A DNA stretch of 64,000 nucleotides from Cryptomeria japonica (lineage: Eukaryota; Streptophyta; Pinopsida; Cupressales; Cupressaceae), in contig NC_081405.1 of NCBI RefSeq assembly GCF_030272615.1, positions 24,411,272 to 24,475,271 of the forward strand, given 5' to 3'. The position numbers were made by a program, and so were the translations under genes. A model generated the notes under the pieces. It ran no database searches. It was not told the origin of the DNA and was given only the letters and a program-made list of their open reading frames with translations. Shown in pieces: positions 1 to 43,473 of the stretch (position 1 is its first letter; every line of letters begins with the position of its first letter).

Positions 1-908
1 CTTTTTAATCTATAATGAGATCTTACCCAAGGGGGGCCACTTGAGGTAAATTTACTCTTAGCATTAGTTTAGTTTAGACAGTATTGTTCCAAGTGTTTAG
101 AATTAGAATAATCTTTCTAAATTTCAGTAGCATAACAGTTCCATTATTCACTGTTCTTGCAACAACCATAATTTTAATAGAATAGATAGTGTGTAGGTAA
201 TGTTCAATGCATGTTTGCCCAAATAGAAGTTGATTTAATTCTTGCTTTACTCTTTAGATTAAGATGTTGTATCATAATATTTTGTTTACACAACGTGCAT
301 GTTCATTCTTTGATATTTTCATTTCAACAATAGTTATTCTTAGCAATTATTTTCGAGCATTCTCTTTTACTGCAATTTTTGCAATTAACATAGGGTAGCA
401 ACCTTATATAGGATAGTAATGCACATATAGTTTTGCACCATTTCAAGTTGTATGACCCTTGGTTGATAAGTAAATGTAGTCTTCTAAGCCATGAAGGTTT
501 TTTCTGCATGGACAAGTATCCCTGAGTTGTGAAATTGTGTTCCAATTTCACGTGGAATTATAAGACTCAACAAGAGGGATATAAGGACCTAAGATGGATG
601 GAAGGGATGAGGGATTTGGTTTTAGAATATGAGGACCCAAAATGGATTTAGAGGATGAGGAATGTGCATGTTTAAAATTAGATGGATGGATGTGGGATTT
701 AGCAGGGATACAAACATCTTGAGTGTGAGTTATGTAGCCAATGTTGGGAAAATGGTGTCTCAACCTTGCATTTACATGAGGTTACTATTTATAGTAATTT
801 TTTGTTTGAACATGAAGTGTGAAATTCTCCTTGAAGCTTCTGGTTGGCTAGATGAGCATGTTGGTAAATTTTCGTCACAAGATCATAGCTAGTTTTGTGT
901 TAATCCTA
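1..908. other. Intergenic, no gene recognised
   Basis: I see no supportable gene here. Short open frames on both strands around 324-892 are low-complexity or overlap each other. The stretch 590-680 contains short repeats of a GGATGAGG-like word and nothing else recognisable. Confidence 0.5.
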
Positions 909-2547
909 TGAGGATTTGGTTAATACTGAGAGGTGGGATGAATCAGTATTAATACCAATTGAAAATTTAAACCAAAACCAAACTTATATAATATCTGAAA
1001 TCAAATATCTCAACTTATTTTATCAGATCTAACAACCTCTTTATCAGATTTGCTAACACATTAATCAAATCATTTACCAGATCTATCAATTCTTTCACCA
1101 CTTAAGCAATCATATAGATTTGATCATTTACCAACTTATTATCCTCATCTATTAGATCAAACACTTTCTCTACCAACTCTTATCAGTACCGACAACCTTT
1201 GATAAACCTCTTATAAAACATCATAACTGGTGTACTTAGTAATAGTGCATGAAATGAAACATAAATAAGAACATCACATGAACACCATGATTTTTTACGT
1301 GGAAACCCAAATAGGGAAAAACCATGGCGGGAGTTGGCACCCACAAATATTTGTACTCTTTTGAAGTACGCCTTGTTAGGAGCAGACCTTGTTAGGAGTC
1401 ACTTGGTTAAGGGTTTTCCTAGCAGCCTGGTTAGGAGCTTGATGATGTGTTAGGATCAACCTCGTGAGAGGATTTAACACTCTTTTGAGAGCTATCCTGT
1501 TAGGGGACTTTAAATGTTTAAGGCCTGTTAGGACCTATCCGGTTAAGGGATTTAACATGCTGCAACTGTTAGGGAACAACAATGAATAAGTGATCTGTTA
1601 CTTGCACTTCTCTGCTTGCTAAATCAGATCCAGCTATGCTCAACACTCTGCAAATCTTAGGCATATCTCACACTTCACTTGGATGGCTCAACACATTCTC
1701 TTAGACCATCGACATCATAAACATCAACTGTGCCATCCTAAATAGCCATCTCAACTAGGTCAACCACCAAACCCTAATTACATCATGAATTTACAATACA
1801 AATCATAAGAGATCATCCCATATCAATATACAGATCATTACATCAAATTACAATGTAATATCAACCGTTGGTTGATCGTAACCCATCACAAAAATCTGAT
1901 ATGTACCAAAGTCAAACCCTCAAAACACTCTACTAAGCGTTTCGCTGATTCCTAATAAATTCTTCCTTGAATCGCGCCAAAACAACAATCAAATCATTCA
2001 CGTGGTTTATGTAATGTTACCACCTTCATGTAGACTCGTCGTCGATCACCGTGATAACAAAAATTATTACCGGTTTGATGGTTTCTTCACCGGTCTTAAA
2101 CCCTACTAAAACCTTAGCAAAACTTCATCAGAAATTAGAAAAATGCCTTCTGATAGTCATCACAAGTTCCGGTTTCGGTCAGATACTCGTTTCCATGATA
2201 CAAGTTCACATTTCAAACCGCAAATCACCAAATATCGTCAATCATCTGATTCAACCAAAACATCTCTGCTTTACTGGTTAAAATTCTATTTCACAGACTT
2301 CAGTTCTCTTCTGGTAAACCCTATCTTCCGATAAACCAAATCACTTAGATGACAAAACAAAACATCAGGAACATCAGTAATCATCATTTGACATTAGTTA
2401 CCATCAATGACAACATAAATAACTGATCGTGTCATCTAATCACAAAATCTCAATCTCTTCATCACAAATAGACTTCTATCCTTTACCGGTGAAGCCATCC
2501 ATCTTCAACTGCATCACCTCATCTGTATCAGTTATGCCAAATGATAA
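909..2547 (-). mobile_element. LTR fragment, same broad type as the LTR at 59824-60753
   Basis: The left edge carries CTGAGAGG followed by TGAATCAGTATT, and near 1300 there is an ACGTGGAAACCC ... AAAAACCATGG block. The same two landmarks occur in the same order in the LTR at 59824-60753. A CATCAATGACAACATA word near 2390 also matches the far end of that LTR. Read on the minus strand these are a U3 start, a fold-back R/U5 block and a U5 end. The outer boundaries are not certain, and the right side is cut by the element starting at 2548. No coding remnant was recognised. Confidence 0.5.
1365..1590. repeat. Short degenerate repeats of a TTGTTAGGAG word
   Basis: About eight imperfect copies of CTTGTTAGGAG / CCTGTTAGGACC / CTGGTTAGGAGC, spaced roughly 20-45 bp apart, in the middle of the LTR fragment. 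No function is evident. The words are likely an internal minisatellite of the LTR. Confidence 0.5.
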
Positions 2548-2850
2548 TGTAGTCACATAAATCTGTCCACTTAATTAAATGAATACTTAGTATTTATTTG
2601 ATTATTTAACCATCAATTAATAATTAATTAAATTAATATTTAATTAATTCATCTTAACCCTCTTCTCCTATTAATTAAATAAATTATTCAATTTATTTGA
2701 TTTAATTCACTTAACCAAATTCATACCATTAATTAAATAAATAAATCATATTTGTTTAATTAAATCTTCTCTCACATTTAAATAAATTAATATTTATTTA
2801 AATCCCCCAAAATCCCACCTCTCACATTTAAATAAATAAATCATTTATTT

Positions 2851-3008
2851 AAATCACCTTTATCCTCCACCCACTTGTATTTTCCTACAAATGCAAGTTG
2901 CACAATTATTTTAAATAAATAATTTATTTAAATCACCTTTATCCTCCACCCACTTGTATTTTCCTACAAATGCAAGTTGCACAACTATTTTAAATAAATT
3001 ATTTATTT
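2851..3008. repeat. 79-bp tandem duplication inside the LTR
   Basis: The block starting AAATCACCTTTATCC at 2851 is repeated nearly exactly from 2930, a period of 79 bp. Each copy includes the CACTTGTATTTTCCTAC and GCAAGTTGCACAA words. Confidence 0.75.
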
Positions 3009-3425
3009 AAAATCCTATTTATCCTCACCCACTTGAAGCCTTTAATGGTTTCCCTTAAAGTATTCAAACTTGATGGCTTTAAAGTCTTCAAACTTGATGG
3101 CTTCCTTCTATAGTCTTCTTAAGACTTTAATGGTTTTCCTTAAAGTCTTCAAGCCTTTAATGGTTCCCCTCAAAGTCTTCAAGCATTTTAATGCTTTATC
3201 TTCCTTTTTCTCATTTAAATAAATTAATATTTATTTGAATATTTATCCAAATACAACTTGCACACATTTATTGAAATAAATGAATTTTTATTTTAATAAA
3301 ATCCTATTTTCCCTCACCCACCAAATCCACTTGCAAAATCTAATCCCCTTCTAGATTCTTCTAACCCCTTCCTAATTAGCCTAATCCATCCCCTAATTAT
3401 TGTCACATTCTTAAGCAAAATGGAG

Positions 3426-3600
3426 TCACTTCTCAAAGCCTAAAAGTCTTTGATAACCATTAAAGGCTTTCAACCTTCAACCACTAAATGTCTCAAAGTC
3501 TTGGATAACCTTTGAAAGCTTCCAACCTTCAACCACTAAATGGCTCAAAGTCTTTGATAACCATTGAAGGCTTTCAACCTTCAACCACTTAATCCCCAAA
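3426..3600. repeat. 52-bp tandem repeat, three copies
   Basis: The word CAACCTTCAACCAC recurs at 3471, 3523 and 3575, a period of exactly 52 bp. Each copy also carries a CTCAAAGTCTTTGATAACC-like block. A looser CTTAAAGTCTTCAA repeat lies just upstream at 3050-3200. Confidence 0.75.
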
Positions 3601-3984
3601 GTCTCCAATAACCATTAATGGTTACCTCAAACCCTCCCACATGGTTAAAACATTTGTTTTGACTCAACCTCTACCCAACCCAAGGGTCTCATCAAGCCTT
3701 TAATGCTTTGACCATGATTATCTCTTAATCATTTGCACAAAGGTTTATCCTTGCATTAACTCCTAATCCAGTGGGTAATCCTAATTTAGACTTGACCCTT
3801 ACCTTCTAGATAACCATGAGGTCTCCTTAGGCATTTAATGCCTCCAACCTCTTCTCTCAACCCAATCTTATGTTGACACTTGTCACCATTTCATTGGTGC
3901 AAATTGTGCACATGGATCCCCAACTTTCAAACTTGACCCTTGATTAAATCTTTCAATCCTGGCCATCCATTGCTCCATTTTTCC

Positions 3985-3992
3985 TATAAATA
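3985..3992 (+). promoter_or_regulatory. TATA box of the solo LTR
   Basis: TATAAATA followed by GAGCCC, about 450 bp before the 3' end of the 2548-4442 LTR, where an LTR promoter would sit. Confidence 0.5.
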
Positions 3993-4447
3993 GAGCCCAT
4001 TCCTTCATAATCCAGATCCTGAAAACTTATATGCATTTAGGCTATAGACATTTTTAGAGAGGATTTAGCATAGCATAACTAAAATCTTGTCTTTTTGGTA
4101 AAATCAATCATTTTAGCATCAATAGCATAGTATTTAGCTTTTCATTTCATATTTGAAGCTTAATATTAAATCTCAATCCTCCATAAGCATCCATAGTGCA
4201 AAAAGCTGCTGAGAGCTACACTCATTTGGGACTTGGAGAGGAGAGGAACAAGGGAGGAGCAACTATGAGCATCTTGATTAGCTATTTCATTCTATGTTTA
4301 TATGCTTTCTATTTCATGCTTAATATCTCTCTTGATATGCCTATTTAGGATAATCTTTTGTTGCTAACACTAACGTTTGTTTCTTGTGCTCTTGTGTGTG
4401 TTGCCATCAAACAGATTTTCTAATCCTTTTTGCAGAGCATCAGATAA

Positions 4448-5090
4448 CATTTTGAAGATATTAAAGTTTTTGTTTTTGGACGGTGAGATGGAAGGTTTAA
4501 AATTAATTTTGTGGACTTTATAAGCTCTAAAATTCCTTGAAAAGTGGGCATAAATGGCGTAGCAGTTTATGAGGCGATAGAGCACTTCGTAAGCTTTCTG
4601 GCACTTCCAACGGTTTGTCAATCAAATAGATGATTCACAAGTTATGGCCTCCGGAAGTTTGGACTCCTGAAATAGGAAATATACATTGCATCGGACACAT
4701 AAATGAGTTGTAAAAGGGAGGAACACATGTTGATGTGTGTTTTGACACGTCATAGAGCATCTAGAATGGAGATAAGGTCGACTCTAGTTTATTGGGTGGT
4801 TTTAGCCCATGGTTTTGTAATACCATTTGATGGTTTCTTGTATTGAATCTCCTATATATGAGGTGTGTGAGATAGAGGTTGTGTGTAAGAGTCTTATGGA
4901 TCTTGAGTTACCTTTGAGTCTCTAATTAGTGGCACTCCTGCGAAGAGCTTTCTCTACAAGCATATTGTAATATGTTATTGATTGTTGAATAATATATTGA
5001 GCTGCTTTTGGAGTGTGGGGTTTTTCTCCTGAAAGGGTTTTCTCCGCATAAATATGATACATATGATATCATCCTTTAGTCACATCCTTG
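4448..5090 (+). mobile_element. LTR-derived segment with promoter and copia-like U5
   Basis: A TATATATG box at 4853 is followed by GTGTGTGAGATAGAGG, and later by CTGAAAGGGTTTTCTCCGC near 5035. That order matches the R/U5 part of many plant copia LTRs. Upstream ends and target duplication were not found. A reverse-strand open frame at 4370-4621 crosses the solo-LTR boundary and is not credible as a gene. Confidence 0.4.
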
Positions 5091-6260
5091 TAGCATAGGC
5101 TCGTAGCCTTGTTGCATTATCATAGCCTCATTCCCAACCTTCTCAAAACATCAAAAAAAAAATCCAAAAAATCCCCAAAAAGAAAACAATCAATTAAAAC
5201 CTACTCTGACTAGGTCATTTTGCTTCCTTTTTGGTCCTCTCGCTTCCTGCTTCCCATTTTTTTGTCTCATTGGCATCATTTTCTCCCAATTCCTATTTTA
5301 TGACATCATTTTGATGTCTTCCCCTACCTCGTGGCGTCGCCTTGTTTGACCTAATTTTCCTATTTTCGCTCAATTCTTCCCATTTTCACCCATTTTGACC
5401 TAATTTGACTTAATTTGACCAAATTGAGGTCTCTGGGTGTCGATTTGACTAATTTGCCCTTTGGGGTTTAATTAATTGGTTAATTGATTGAACCCCTTTT
5501 CCTTCTAACATTTTTTCTAGAGTTAATTAAATAAATTTAATAGTTTATTTATTTGTTCCTTTTTGTCATTTAATTAAATAAATTTATTTTATTTAATTAA
5601 TCTTGTCATAAATACGGTTAATAATTTAATAAATTCAATTTATTTATTTTCTTCCAAAATAAGGATAATTAATAAATTTTATTTATTAATTTATCCTTAT
5701 TTGCTTTTTTTAGAATGAGATATTTAATAAATTTTATTTAGTAAATTATCTCTATTTATCCTCTCATATGAAGACAATATTTGCTTTTTTGTTGATTTTC
5801 TCGCTGATTCAAAAATCCATTTTTTGGATATATCTCATATATCTTAATTTTAAATTCGAAAATGAGGTATGCATCTTCAAAAATATGCTTTTATCTTTTT
5901 CTCCACTTTTTCTTTGTCATCTTCATCTTTCCTCGAATGGCAGTTTTGTCATGCACTCAATCAAGTCCGTCCATCTAACAAAAAATCTTTTTCAATCTTG
6001 TCCATGCATAGAATCCTGAGTTTTCTATAAATTAGGGTCTCTTCCATCAATCAATTCATCTAGTTTTAGCATTGTCATTCTATCCATTTAGCAATTTAAT
6101 GCATTTTCATTTTGCCGAATTTCGTTCACTCATTTAGTAATTAGCATCATCATTTTGTCAATCAATCATGTTCCTAGTATATCTCGCCCATCATGTCCTT
6201 ACTTTCACTTTGTATTTTCATCTACACAATGAGAGAAACATATTGAAATTGGAGATGAAA
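5091..6260 (+). mobile_element. Second LTR-like segment with TATA box
   Basis: A pyrimidine-rich stretch with many TTTGACCTAATTT words (5330-5450) is followed by AT-rich TTAATTAAATAAA blocks and a TATAAATTAG box at 6026-6035, then GGGTCTCTTCC. This resembles a gypsy-type U3-R arrangement. Neither end nor a target duplication was identified, so the extent is approximate. Confidence 0.35.
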
Positions 6261-7254
6261 GGAAGAGCAACAAAGTTTAACTGAAGAAGCACACACAAAT
6301 GGTTTACATTTTTCATGTTTTGTTTCAGTTATTTTGTTGGTTAGATTAGGATAGATTAGTGTGAATGATTAAGTTTTCATAATTTTAACTTATTTTTGTC
6401 TGTCATGCTTTGGTTTGATTGTTTCTAACCATTTACCCAAATTTTCTTGATCCATAGCCACCACTATGGTTTGCATTTTCCTTAACACTTGCGCAACCTG
6501 TTTATCTTGAACAAATTTTGGGTTGTAAAGATTTTGATTCCTCAAAGCTATATTGGCATCTAGGTGAGATATAGAAAGCACACTTAATGCAGTGACCAAC
6601 ATACCAATTAGATGAGTATCATAAATTTGAATATTAAAACTTCAAAAAATTGATCACCACCGCACCCTCATATAGATGAGGGGAGGAGAATATTAAGCAA
6701 GCAAGCATCTTACTTGATATAGCCTCAATGTTGTACTTCTATAGAAGAGGAACATGCCGATAAGAAACTTTTGGTTCCCTTGAATGCTTTTAATTCCTCT
6801 CCATCGAGCATCTAGCTTTCTATCCTTAAATATAAAAGTCACTCTTAATTCATTAAGTGCTTGCACAAACTAACTATATTGCTCATTGCTACACAAATAA
6901 TAGCTCAGGCTTATCCAAATCTATTAGCCCCTCTACCTCTTTGCTTTGCCATCTTTATTGTCCACTTTCACGCTTAAGATCATAGAAAGAAAGAACCATA
7001 GATGTTACATACTTTTGATTTGACCATTCTCTCTATGATTTGATGACTCAAGCTTTTCTTCTTGAAAATGAATCAAATAACTATAATGCAAAATATAATC
7101 CAAAAAGAATGCAGTGCAAAACTAAGAAAAGACAACAAAGAATGCACAAATCTTCACAGGCAACTCCTTGCAAGTTAGTGCATAATAACTCATCACAATT
7201 TGCATCAGCTATAACTATGGCTTATGGGAAGTTACTCCTCCGAGACTAGCGCTT
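6261..7254 (-). mobile_element. Non-coding interior of a minus-strand copia-type element
   Basis: This lies downstream, on the minus strand, of the primer site at 7255-7266, so it should be element interior. A 70-codon open frame on the minus strand at 6390-6602 has no recognised domain. No gag or pol motif is visible and no second LTR was found to the left. The element is degenerate or non-autonomous. Confidence 0.35.
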
Positions 7255-7266
7255 GCTCTGATACCA
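7255..7266 (-). other. Copia-type primer binding site (tRNA-iMet)
   Basis: GCTCTGATACCA on the + strand is the reverse complement of TGGTATCAGAGC, the usual primer site of plant copia and TRIM elements. It directly abuts TGTAAGAAAT, the end of the neighbouring LTR. Confidence 0.75.
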
Positions 7267-7446
7267 TGTAAGAAATATGGACAGAGACATACAAAAGCTA
7301 CAATGATATTCCACAAGATAGTATGTGCTTCATCTCTCTTATTTTCTCAATAAATCTCATACATATTTATAGGAGGGCCATGAATCCTATTTTAGAGGAA
7401 ATTTCCTCAAACTATTTTCCTTATTATGTTGAGTTATTTTTGTTAC
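7267..7446 (-). mobile_element. Short 5' LTR of a minus-strand copia-type element
   Basis: The segment starts TGTAAGAAATATGG and ends TTTTTGTTACA on the + strand, with TG...CA termini and the primer site abutting it on the left. On the minus strand it contains CCTCCTATAAATATG, a good TATA box. Its length of about 180 bp is in the TRIM/short-LTR range. The outer end was chosen from the CA dinucleotide only. Confidence 0.5.
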
Positions 7447-8441
7447 AAAGGCGATGTTGATGGTGTTGTTATGGTTGTCATTAATGATTGTCATTGATGT
7501 CAACATATTGCATTGGTATTGGTTTTCTGAGTTGGTGATCCAGAATATGTTTGCCAGATTGTTTGGTTCTCCGGAAATTGTGCTCTGGATGATGTTCAGT
7601 GTTGACTGGTAATTAAGTGTGTTGTTTATTGCTTGGATTCTTGTTTGTCTTGGTTCCATTCTTGTTTTGATAAGTTGGGAAGTGCTTTTTTGGGTCCGGT
7701 TTGATCTAGAATTGGAGATTGTGTTACGACACTTGTGTAGCGTATGAATCTTGTTTTGGCTCCAGTATTTGTGATGGTGTAGTGTATTGATTTGCCCGTT
7801 GAAGTGTGTTGTGGTGTGGTCCACTTCTCATTCCTTTCCACCATAAGAATGTTCAATGCATACCTATTTCAAATTATGTTTGGCAGACTTGGAAGGTTAT
7901 GTAGTCCAAAGGACAGTATAAGTAAAGGATGATCATAATGAATGTCGTATGGAATGTGGGCGAATTGAAAAACAAAATTTGACTGATGTTGATATAAGCA
8001 GTTATGTGAAGGTGTGTGAAGTTGATTTGTGAAGTGTGTGGTTGCTGTTAGGCACCAGAGGCAGTTCTGACATTGTAGTTAGTGATAGTTGTGTCACTAT
8101 GGTGGATTTTATTTTCTTTCTTCTTCATCCAATAATGAGCCTTTCTGGGCAGTGAGCATTCTGGCAGTGAGCCACCTTTATAAAAATCACCTTGACCAAT
8201 GTCGCCCTAATAGGTGTTATATATCGAGAACTAACATTCTTCATGGTTTTTCCCTTCTTGGGTTTTCCGCGTCATATCTGGTGTTCATTGTGTAGGTGTG
8301 TGTTTTCATGTTTACATCTTCTTTGGTTTAAATGATTAATAAGTTGGTTATTTTGGATTTGTGGAAGAATTAAAAAGTTTAATTAACAATTGGTTCACCC
8401 CTCTCTCAGTTGTCCAGATATTCAATAGTTTTAACAACTCA
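7447..8441 (+). mobile_element. LTR, + strand, same broad type as 59824-60753
   Basis: TTGTCATTGATGTCAACATATTG near 7490 corresponds to the U3 start of the 59824-60753 LTR. GGGTTTTCCGCGTCATATC near 8260 and TTCACCCCTCTCTCAGTTG near 8395 correspond to its R/U5 and 3' end. So this copy is in the opposite orientation. No primer site of the expected sequence follows, and no target duplication was found. Confidence 0.45.
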
Positions 8442-9899
8442 ACATTTGTACCACTAATATAATAGGTTGTTATATAAACTTTAACAAACCTAGAAATAGT
8501 TATTATATGCATCCTATAAATGATGCAATATTTCCAATAGTTAATTCCAAACTTGGAGTTTGACCTAGGCAAATCCCTATCAACAATACAATTTCTCTTT
8601 CACTATGTATAGGTGGCAGGTTCATAAGACGAAATTGCAGATTTAGGAAGAATAGATAGAGACAATCAGATCCAACTTTTGTAGAGGTGAAAAGTGGAGG
8701 ACAAGGTCGCCTTGCACACCTATGTCTGACAATTTTTTGGCTTGAAACTTTAGGGAAAGATTTTGAGTAGTATCTTGATCCCAAAAAGATACCTGGTACT
8801 CAAATCCAACACTTCGAGGATAATGTCTCCTTACACACCTATGGACTCGACAAATTCAAGCCCAAATTTCAGACATAGGTTCCTCTCATCTTCCTAATTC
8901 CAGATCTATACTTATGTCTGCATATCAAATCTAAAAGTGCTTATGCATGCTGATTACTATCAATTTTACACATTTAGCCTTAGATCTTTCCATAACTAAT
9001 TTTCAACTAATTGAAGGAGGCTTGAATTCACCTTGTACTCAGTCCTTTTCAACTAGATTTGTGATTGAGCCAATTGAGTTCATCTACTCCTTAAATGTAA
9101 TCATTATGTAAATAGGTCTAGTTCCTAGTTTGAATCCATAAACTTGTGAACCCTATTTTCCAACATTACAATCAACAATCCATTTGATGGTCCTCAATTC
9201 TCATATCTTAAGGGAAACTACTTGCTCACTTACTTTGGATTTATGCCTTGAAGTTATTCAGACCAGGAGAGAGAGTTTTACCAAATTTAATTCACCAAGC
9301 CACTAATAATTTTATTCCCTAGCTAGAATTAAAACTTAAATTCAAGCTTACTAATCAAGATCAAGACACTTATGCATTAGTTAGTTATGTTATCTCTCCT
9401 TATATGATTTACAAAGTTAGTTCAATCAATGTCTCAAACCTTGGTGGAAGGACTATAAGTGGTATCCAAACACCTTTCAAAGTTACATGCCATCTAAAGG
9501 TTATTCTTGGTTGTCTCCACAATTGCATATGGTGGATCAACTCAAGCTTTGCTAGTAGCTTAGTCCTCTCAAGGGACTTGGGAAAAAATGTTTTCAAGGT
9601 ATTTGGTGTGTGGTGTTGGAGCTTGAATTGGCTCATTTTGCCTAGTGTTTGTTGTAGCAAGGCCTTCCTTCGGGGATTTGCCTTGCTCACATGGGAATTC
9701 CCAATTCCCATTTTCAATTCTACAATCAACTTGAATCCCTTAAACATCTCTTTTGGTTTTTCCCCTAGACTCAGAAACCATGGAATTGGATGCATGATTT
9801 TACATACCTTTTAGATCTGCCCTTTTTCTGACACATGGTTTTGATATTGGCTTTGTCTACTACTAAAATATACGTAGATATAATATGCTTTTAAGGTGG
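8442..9899. other. Unassigned sequence, overlapping antisense open frames
   Basis: Nothing recognisable at 8442-9400. Between 9404 and 9814 open frames of 136 (+) and 128 (-) codons overlap on opposite strands. I recognise no domain in either. Because a LINE tail follows on the + strand, this may be decayed upstream LINE sequence. Confidence 0.3.
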
Positions 9900-10511
9900 A
9901 AATTATTTTCAATATTTTGATAGATAGGAATGCTGCTCTTTTTACTCACTATGCTGCTAATAAGCATTATTCTCTGCATGCTAAAACGATTATTTTCTCT
10001 AATGTTCTCATACATATTTAGGTGTAAGCTACCAAAGTTATACTTGAAGTTGCCCATCTCTAGGAATTGTTGGACCATTGGGGCAATGCCCCTTGCACTA
10101 TTGCTCGGGTTACTCCTAACTCCACCTCTCCTCGAGGGTATCGACATGAGCATAGCCACTATAGTTGAAACTACGAAGATCATGGTTCTCATTCTTGTGG
10201 TCCCTTGCCTCATAATCCTAGGGACTCTACTACTCATGGAGGATTATATTGGCCTTCCCATACCATTTCTTAGGTGAGAATCATTAGGATTTGATTGAAA
10301 ATTCCACCCCTAATGATGTTTGGGGGAAGCCTAATGATTAGGACCCTCCTCCTTCACTTAACATAGCCTTGGCTTCTTAAGTTTGTTTGTGCACTTGACC
10401 CTTGTTATTTGGTCCATTTGTTATACTTTGTGGGTGTGTTGTTTGCTACCCTACTTTTGTGTGAACGCTATACCTTTTTATTAATATATTTAATAGAAAG
10501 TATTCATAAAA
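9900..10511 (+). pseudogene. LINE 3' end, 5'-truncated
   Basis: In one frame the sequence near 9930-10090 reads DRNAALFTH and later VILEVAHL-ELLDHWGNA. The same words occur at 57000-57150 (VQANKVVLEVGHLQELIHYWGNT). Both copies end with a DPPP-rich tail, an ALAS-stop and a 3' UTR finishing TTTATTAATATATTTAATAG then TATTCATAAAAAA. That ending is typical of plant L1-type LINE 3' UTRs. Stops and frameshifts interrupt the frame, so no product is expected. Confidence 0.6.
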
Positions 10512-11616
10512 AATAGTAATTTGAAATCTCTTTTTGCATGTCTCCAATGTCCTTCCAAAATGACATTACAAAAAAATCGTGGTCCACTAATGTCTTCTAT
10601 ATAGTCCATAGAGTTTTAGTTATGACAGTTGAAAGTGAGTGGCATTCTTCCTTCCTGGAGATAAATCCTTGGCTTCTATTCACGAACCACCATGTTAAAA
10701 GAGATTGATTTGGATCAATTGATTATGCTTGTCTCATTGAGGCATCATATGCCATTTTCTTTGAATTGTGATGCACACAAGCAACTCAAACAAGATGAAA
10801 TACAATGGAATAAATATCCAAACATTGTCATATGTGAAAATAGGGAATGAGTAGCATTCTTCCTGCACATAAATTGTTTGTACCAATGGGGACTCAAAAT
10901 GATAATGTTTTCTTTTTCCTATTTAGTGTTCACCTAGAGATATGTGTGAATGGTACACACAATTTACTTTTAACCTATTGAGTGCCTAGGCATGTGTGAA
11001 TGGTACATACAATTTACTTTTAACTTGTTGGAACCAAATTTGTAAAACTTCATATTATTGCATCCATCCTTTCTTATGACTTTTGAACTTTTAAAAGTAG
11101 TTAATAATAGAAACAACCATAAAATTATAATGCATGTAGAGTTATGTCTTGTCTTACTATTTTTTTCTTATGTATCTGTAATTGTATTCATCTATCAACA
11201 ACAATGAAATGAAGTTATGAAAGATGGATGACATTTATACCATGATACATTAGGATAGGTGGATAAAATACTACTTACAAAATTGATGGAACCCTTGCTT
11301 ATAGAAGCTCCTAAAAACCCTCAACACATATTGAAATATTTTAAGAAATTGCCCTCCACTAAATGGTTGCTTAAATAAATATAATAATTATCAATAATAT
11401 TAAAATTATCTAAACAAAAACTTCAATTTGGGAAAAAAAAATTACTGTTTATAGTCGAAGTGGTAACCTTAATGCCTGGACAAAACAGATATCTTCAGCA
11501 TAACGTTTTTGTCTAGTACTAATTAGGACATACTAGCCCCTAAAGCCACTTTAAAACCCTTCGGCTCCTCACGACAAAAAATCAGAGACAACAGGACCAT
11601 CTTTAATCCTTTTAAG
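10512..11616 (+). promoter_or_regulatory. Upstream region of the RlmN gene
   Basis: About 1.1 kb between the LINE tail and the start codon at 11617. The last 100 bp are less AT-rich and probably hold the 5' UTR. ACTTTAAAACCC near 11550 is a weak TATA-like word. Two near-identical GTGTGAATGGTACA(C/T)ACAATTTAC blocks occur at about 10945 and 10992. No upstream in-frame start was noticed. Confidence 0.35.
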
Positions 11617-42204
<30,588 letters not shown>

Positions 42205-43473
42205 GTTTATGGAGTAGTTTCTGGTATGAAGCAGTTCTATTATAAGCCTTTCAAGTGGTCATTCTAATTATTAATTTGAAATTTCATCCGAAGGTAGCTG
42301 ATGAAACAAGAAACGTATGGAATAGTCTAGATGAGTAAGACTGAATAGCCACTTCGCCACAACTTCATCAATGTGTACACAGCATTATTTTGAATTGGAA
42401 AAGGAAAACAGAGCTAAAGGTACATGCTTGAAGAGCAATGTGGTTAGAGATCATAATTCAGGAACCAGATAATTCCTGAGAAAAATTTGAAAGAAGGCTA
42501 CTCGCTTGTTTCAGGAATCCATCTCAAAGTTGATTGAAATCAGAGCAAACATAGCCGGATCTGTTTTAAACAAGAAACTATATAGTTAATTATTGTACAA
42601 AATAAAATTTGACCATTTTAGATAATTTGTCTAATTTAGTAAAATCTTTTCCATCTCCAACTTCTTATAAAGCAACAATATAATGTTGAATTTGTTCACA
42701 ATAATAATACATTTCATGACTATGATGCAATTGCATCTAATTACAGATAAAATGACCGATGATGACTAATTTTTTTGAAGAATAGATAGATTTTTATTAT
42801 GATTACAAGGACAGTGGTGGACTATGAACGTTGGAGGTGTGGTAGGTAGATCTAAGATTTTTTGGAGCTGTTAATGAATAAGGTATTCTGTTTGTTAAAT
42901 GTATTGATGTGGTTGTCAAATCTTTTTAACATTAGATTGCTTTGCCTTTTTAGCGTGTTGTAGTGAGACACTGATTGGTCGTGACCAAAACGAGTTACAA
43001 AGTAAACTTTTAGGAGATAATCTCAAACCAGTAAAAATTCCTGTTTTTTTGTGTTACATTGGACAAAAAAAGATCTTAGAAATATTTTCTTTTTATTTGA
43101 GAGCATATTAGTGAGTTTGGCTATGCAAAATTGTTAATACTTTTAGATGGCCGACTGTGTAGGGCAATTATAGAATGAAATGCAAGCTATTTAGTTGAAA
43201 ACCAAGGGTGGTTGTCATATTCTAAGCTTTTCTTCGAGCACAACAATGATACAACTTTATTTAACTAGTAATAGAGTGAAAAGTTGCAGAAGATATACGT
43301 TGGTAAAGTGAAATATATTTTGTACATTGGTGAAATATAAAATGATATATCTTAGATTTAAAGAGATCGAAAGCACACAATTTTGAAATAAATTTGTTGA
43401 TCATCACATAAACTAATTAGAAATAGAAACACCAGAAGCCCAAAAGACTCTTGCCATATCCTCTAAACCAACT
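42205..43473 (+). other. RlmN 3' UTR and downstream spacer
   Basis: The stop at 42204 is followed by about 400 bp without stable open frames, then AATAAA at 42601. Beyond it the sequence is AT-rich with nothing recognised. Confidence 0.45.
42601..42606 (+). terminator. Candidate poly(A) signal of the RlmN gene
   Basis: AATAAA about 400 bp after the stop codon, the first canonical signal I noticed downstream. Plant poly(A) sites often use weaker signals, so an earlier site is possible. Confidence 0.35.

Larger units (their letters stand above)
2548..4442 (+). mobile_element. Probable solo LTR, 1895 bp, target duplication GATAA
   Basis: The segment begins TGTAGTCACATAAATC and ends GCAGAGCATCA, so it has TG...CA termini. 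It is flanked by GATAA at 2543-2547 and at 4443-4447. It contains AT-rich TTAATTAAATAAAT blocks, two minisatellites and a TATA box at 3985. There is no coding sequence and no second LTR, which fits a solo LTR left by recombination. One 5-bp match among many possible ends could be chance, so the boundaries are moderately supported. Confidence 0.55.

Noticed and set aside
909-1740. Solo LTR with target duplication TCCTA
   Set aside because: TG at 909 and CA at 1735 are flanked by TCCTA, but the related LTR landmarks continue to about 2400, so the match is probably chance.
9404-9814. Protein-coding gene on either strand
   Set aside because: Opposite-strand frames of similar length overlap completely, with no recognised domain, next to LINE debris.
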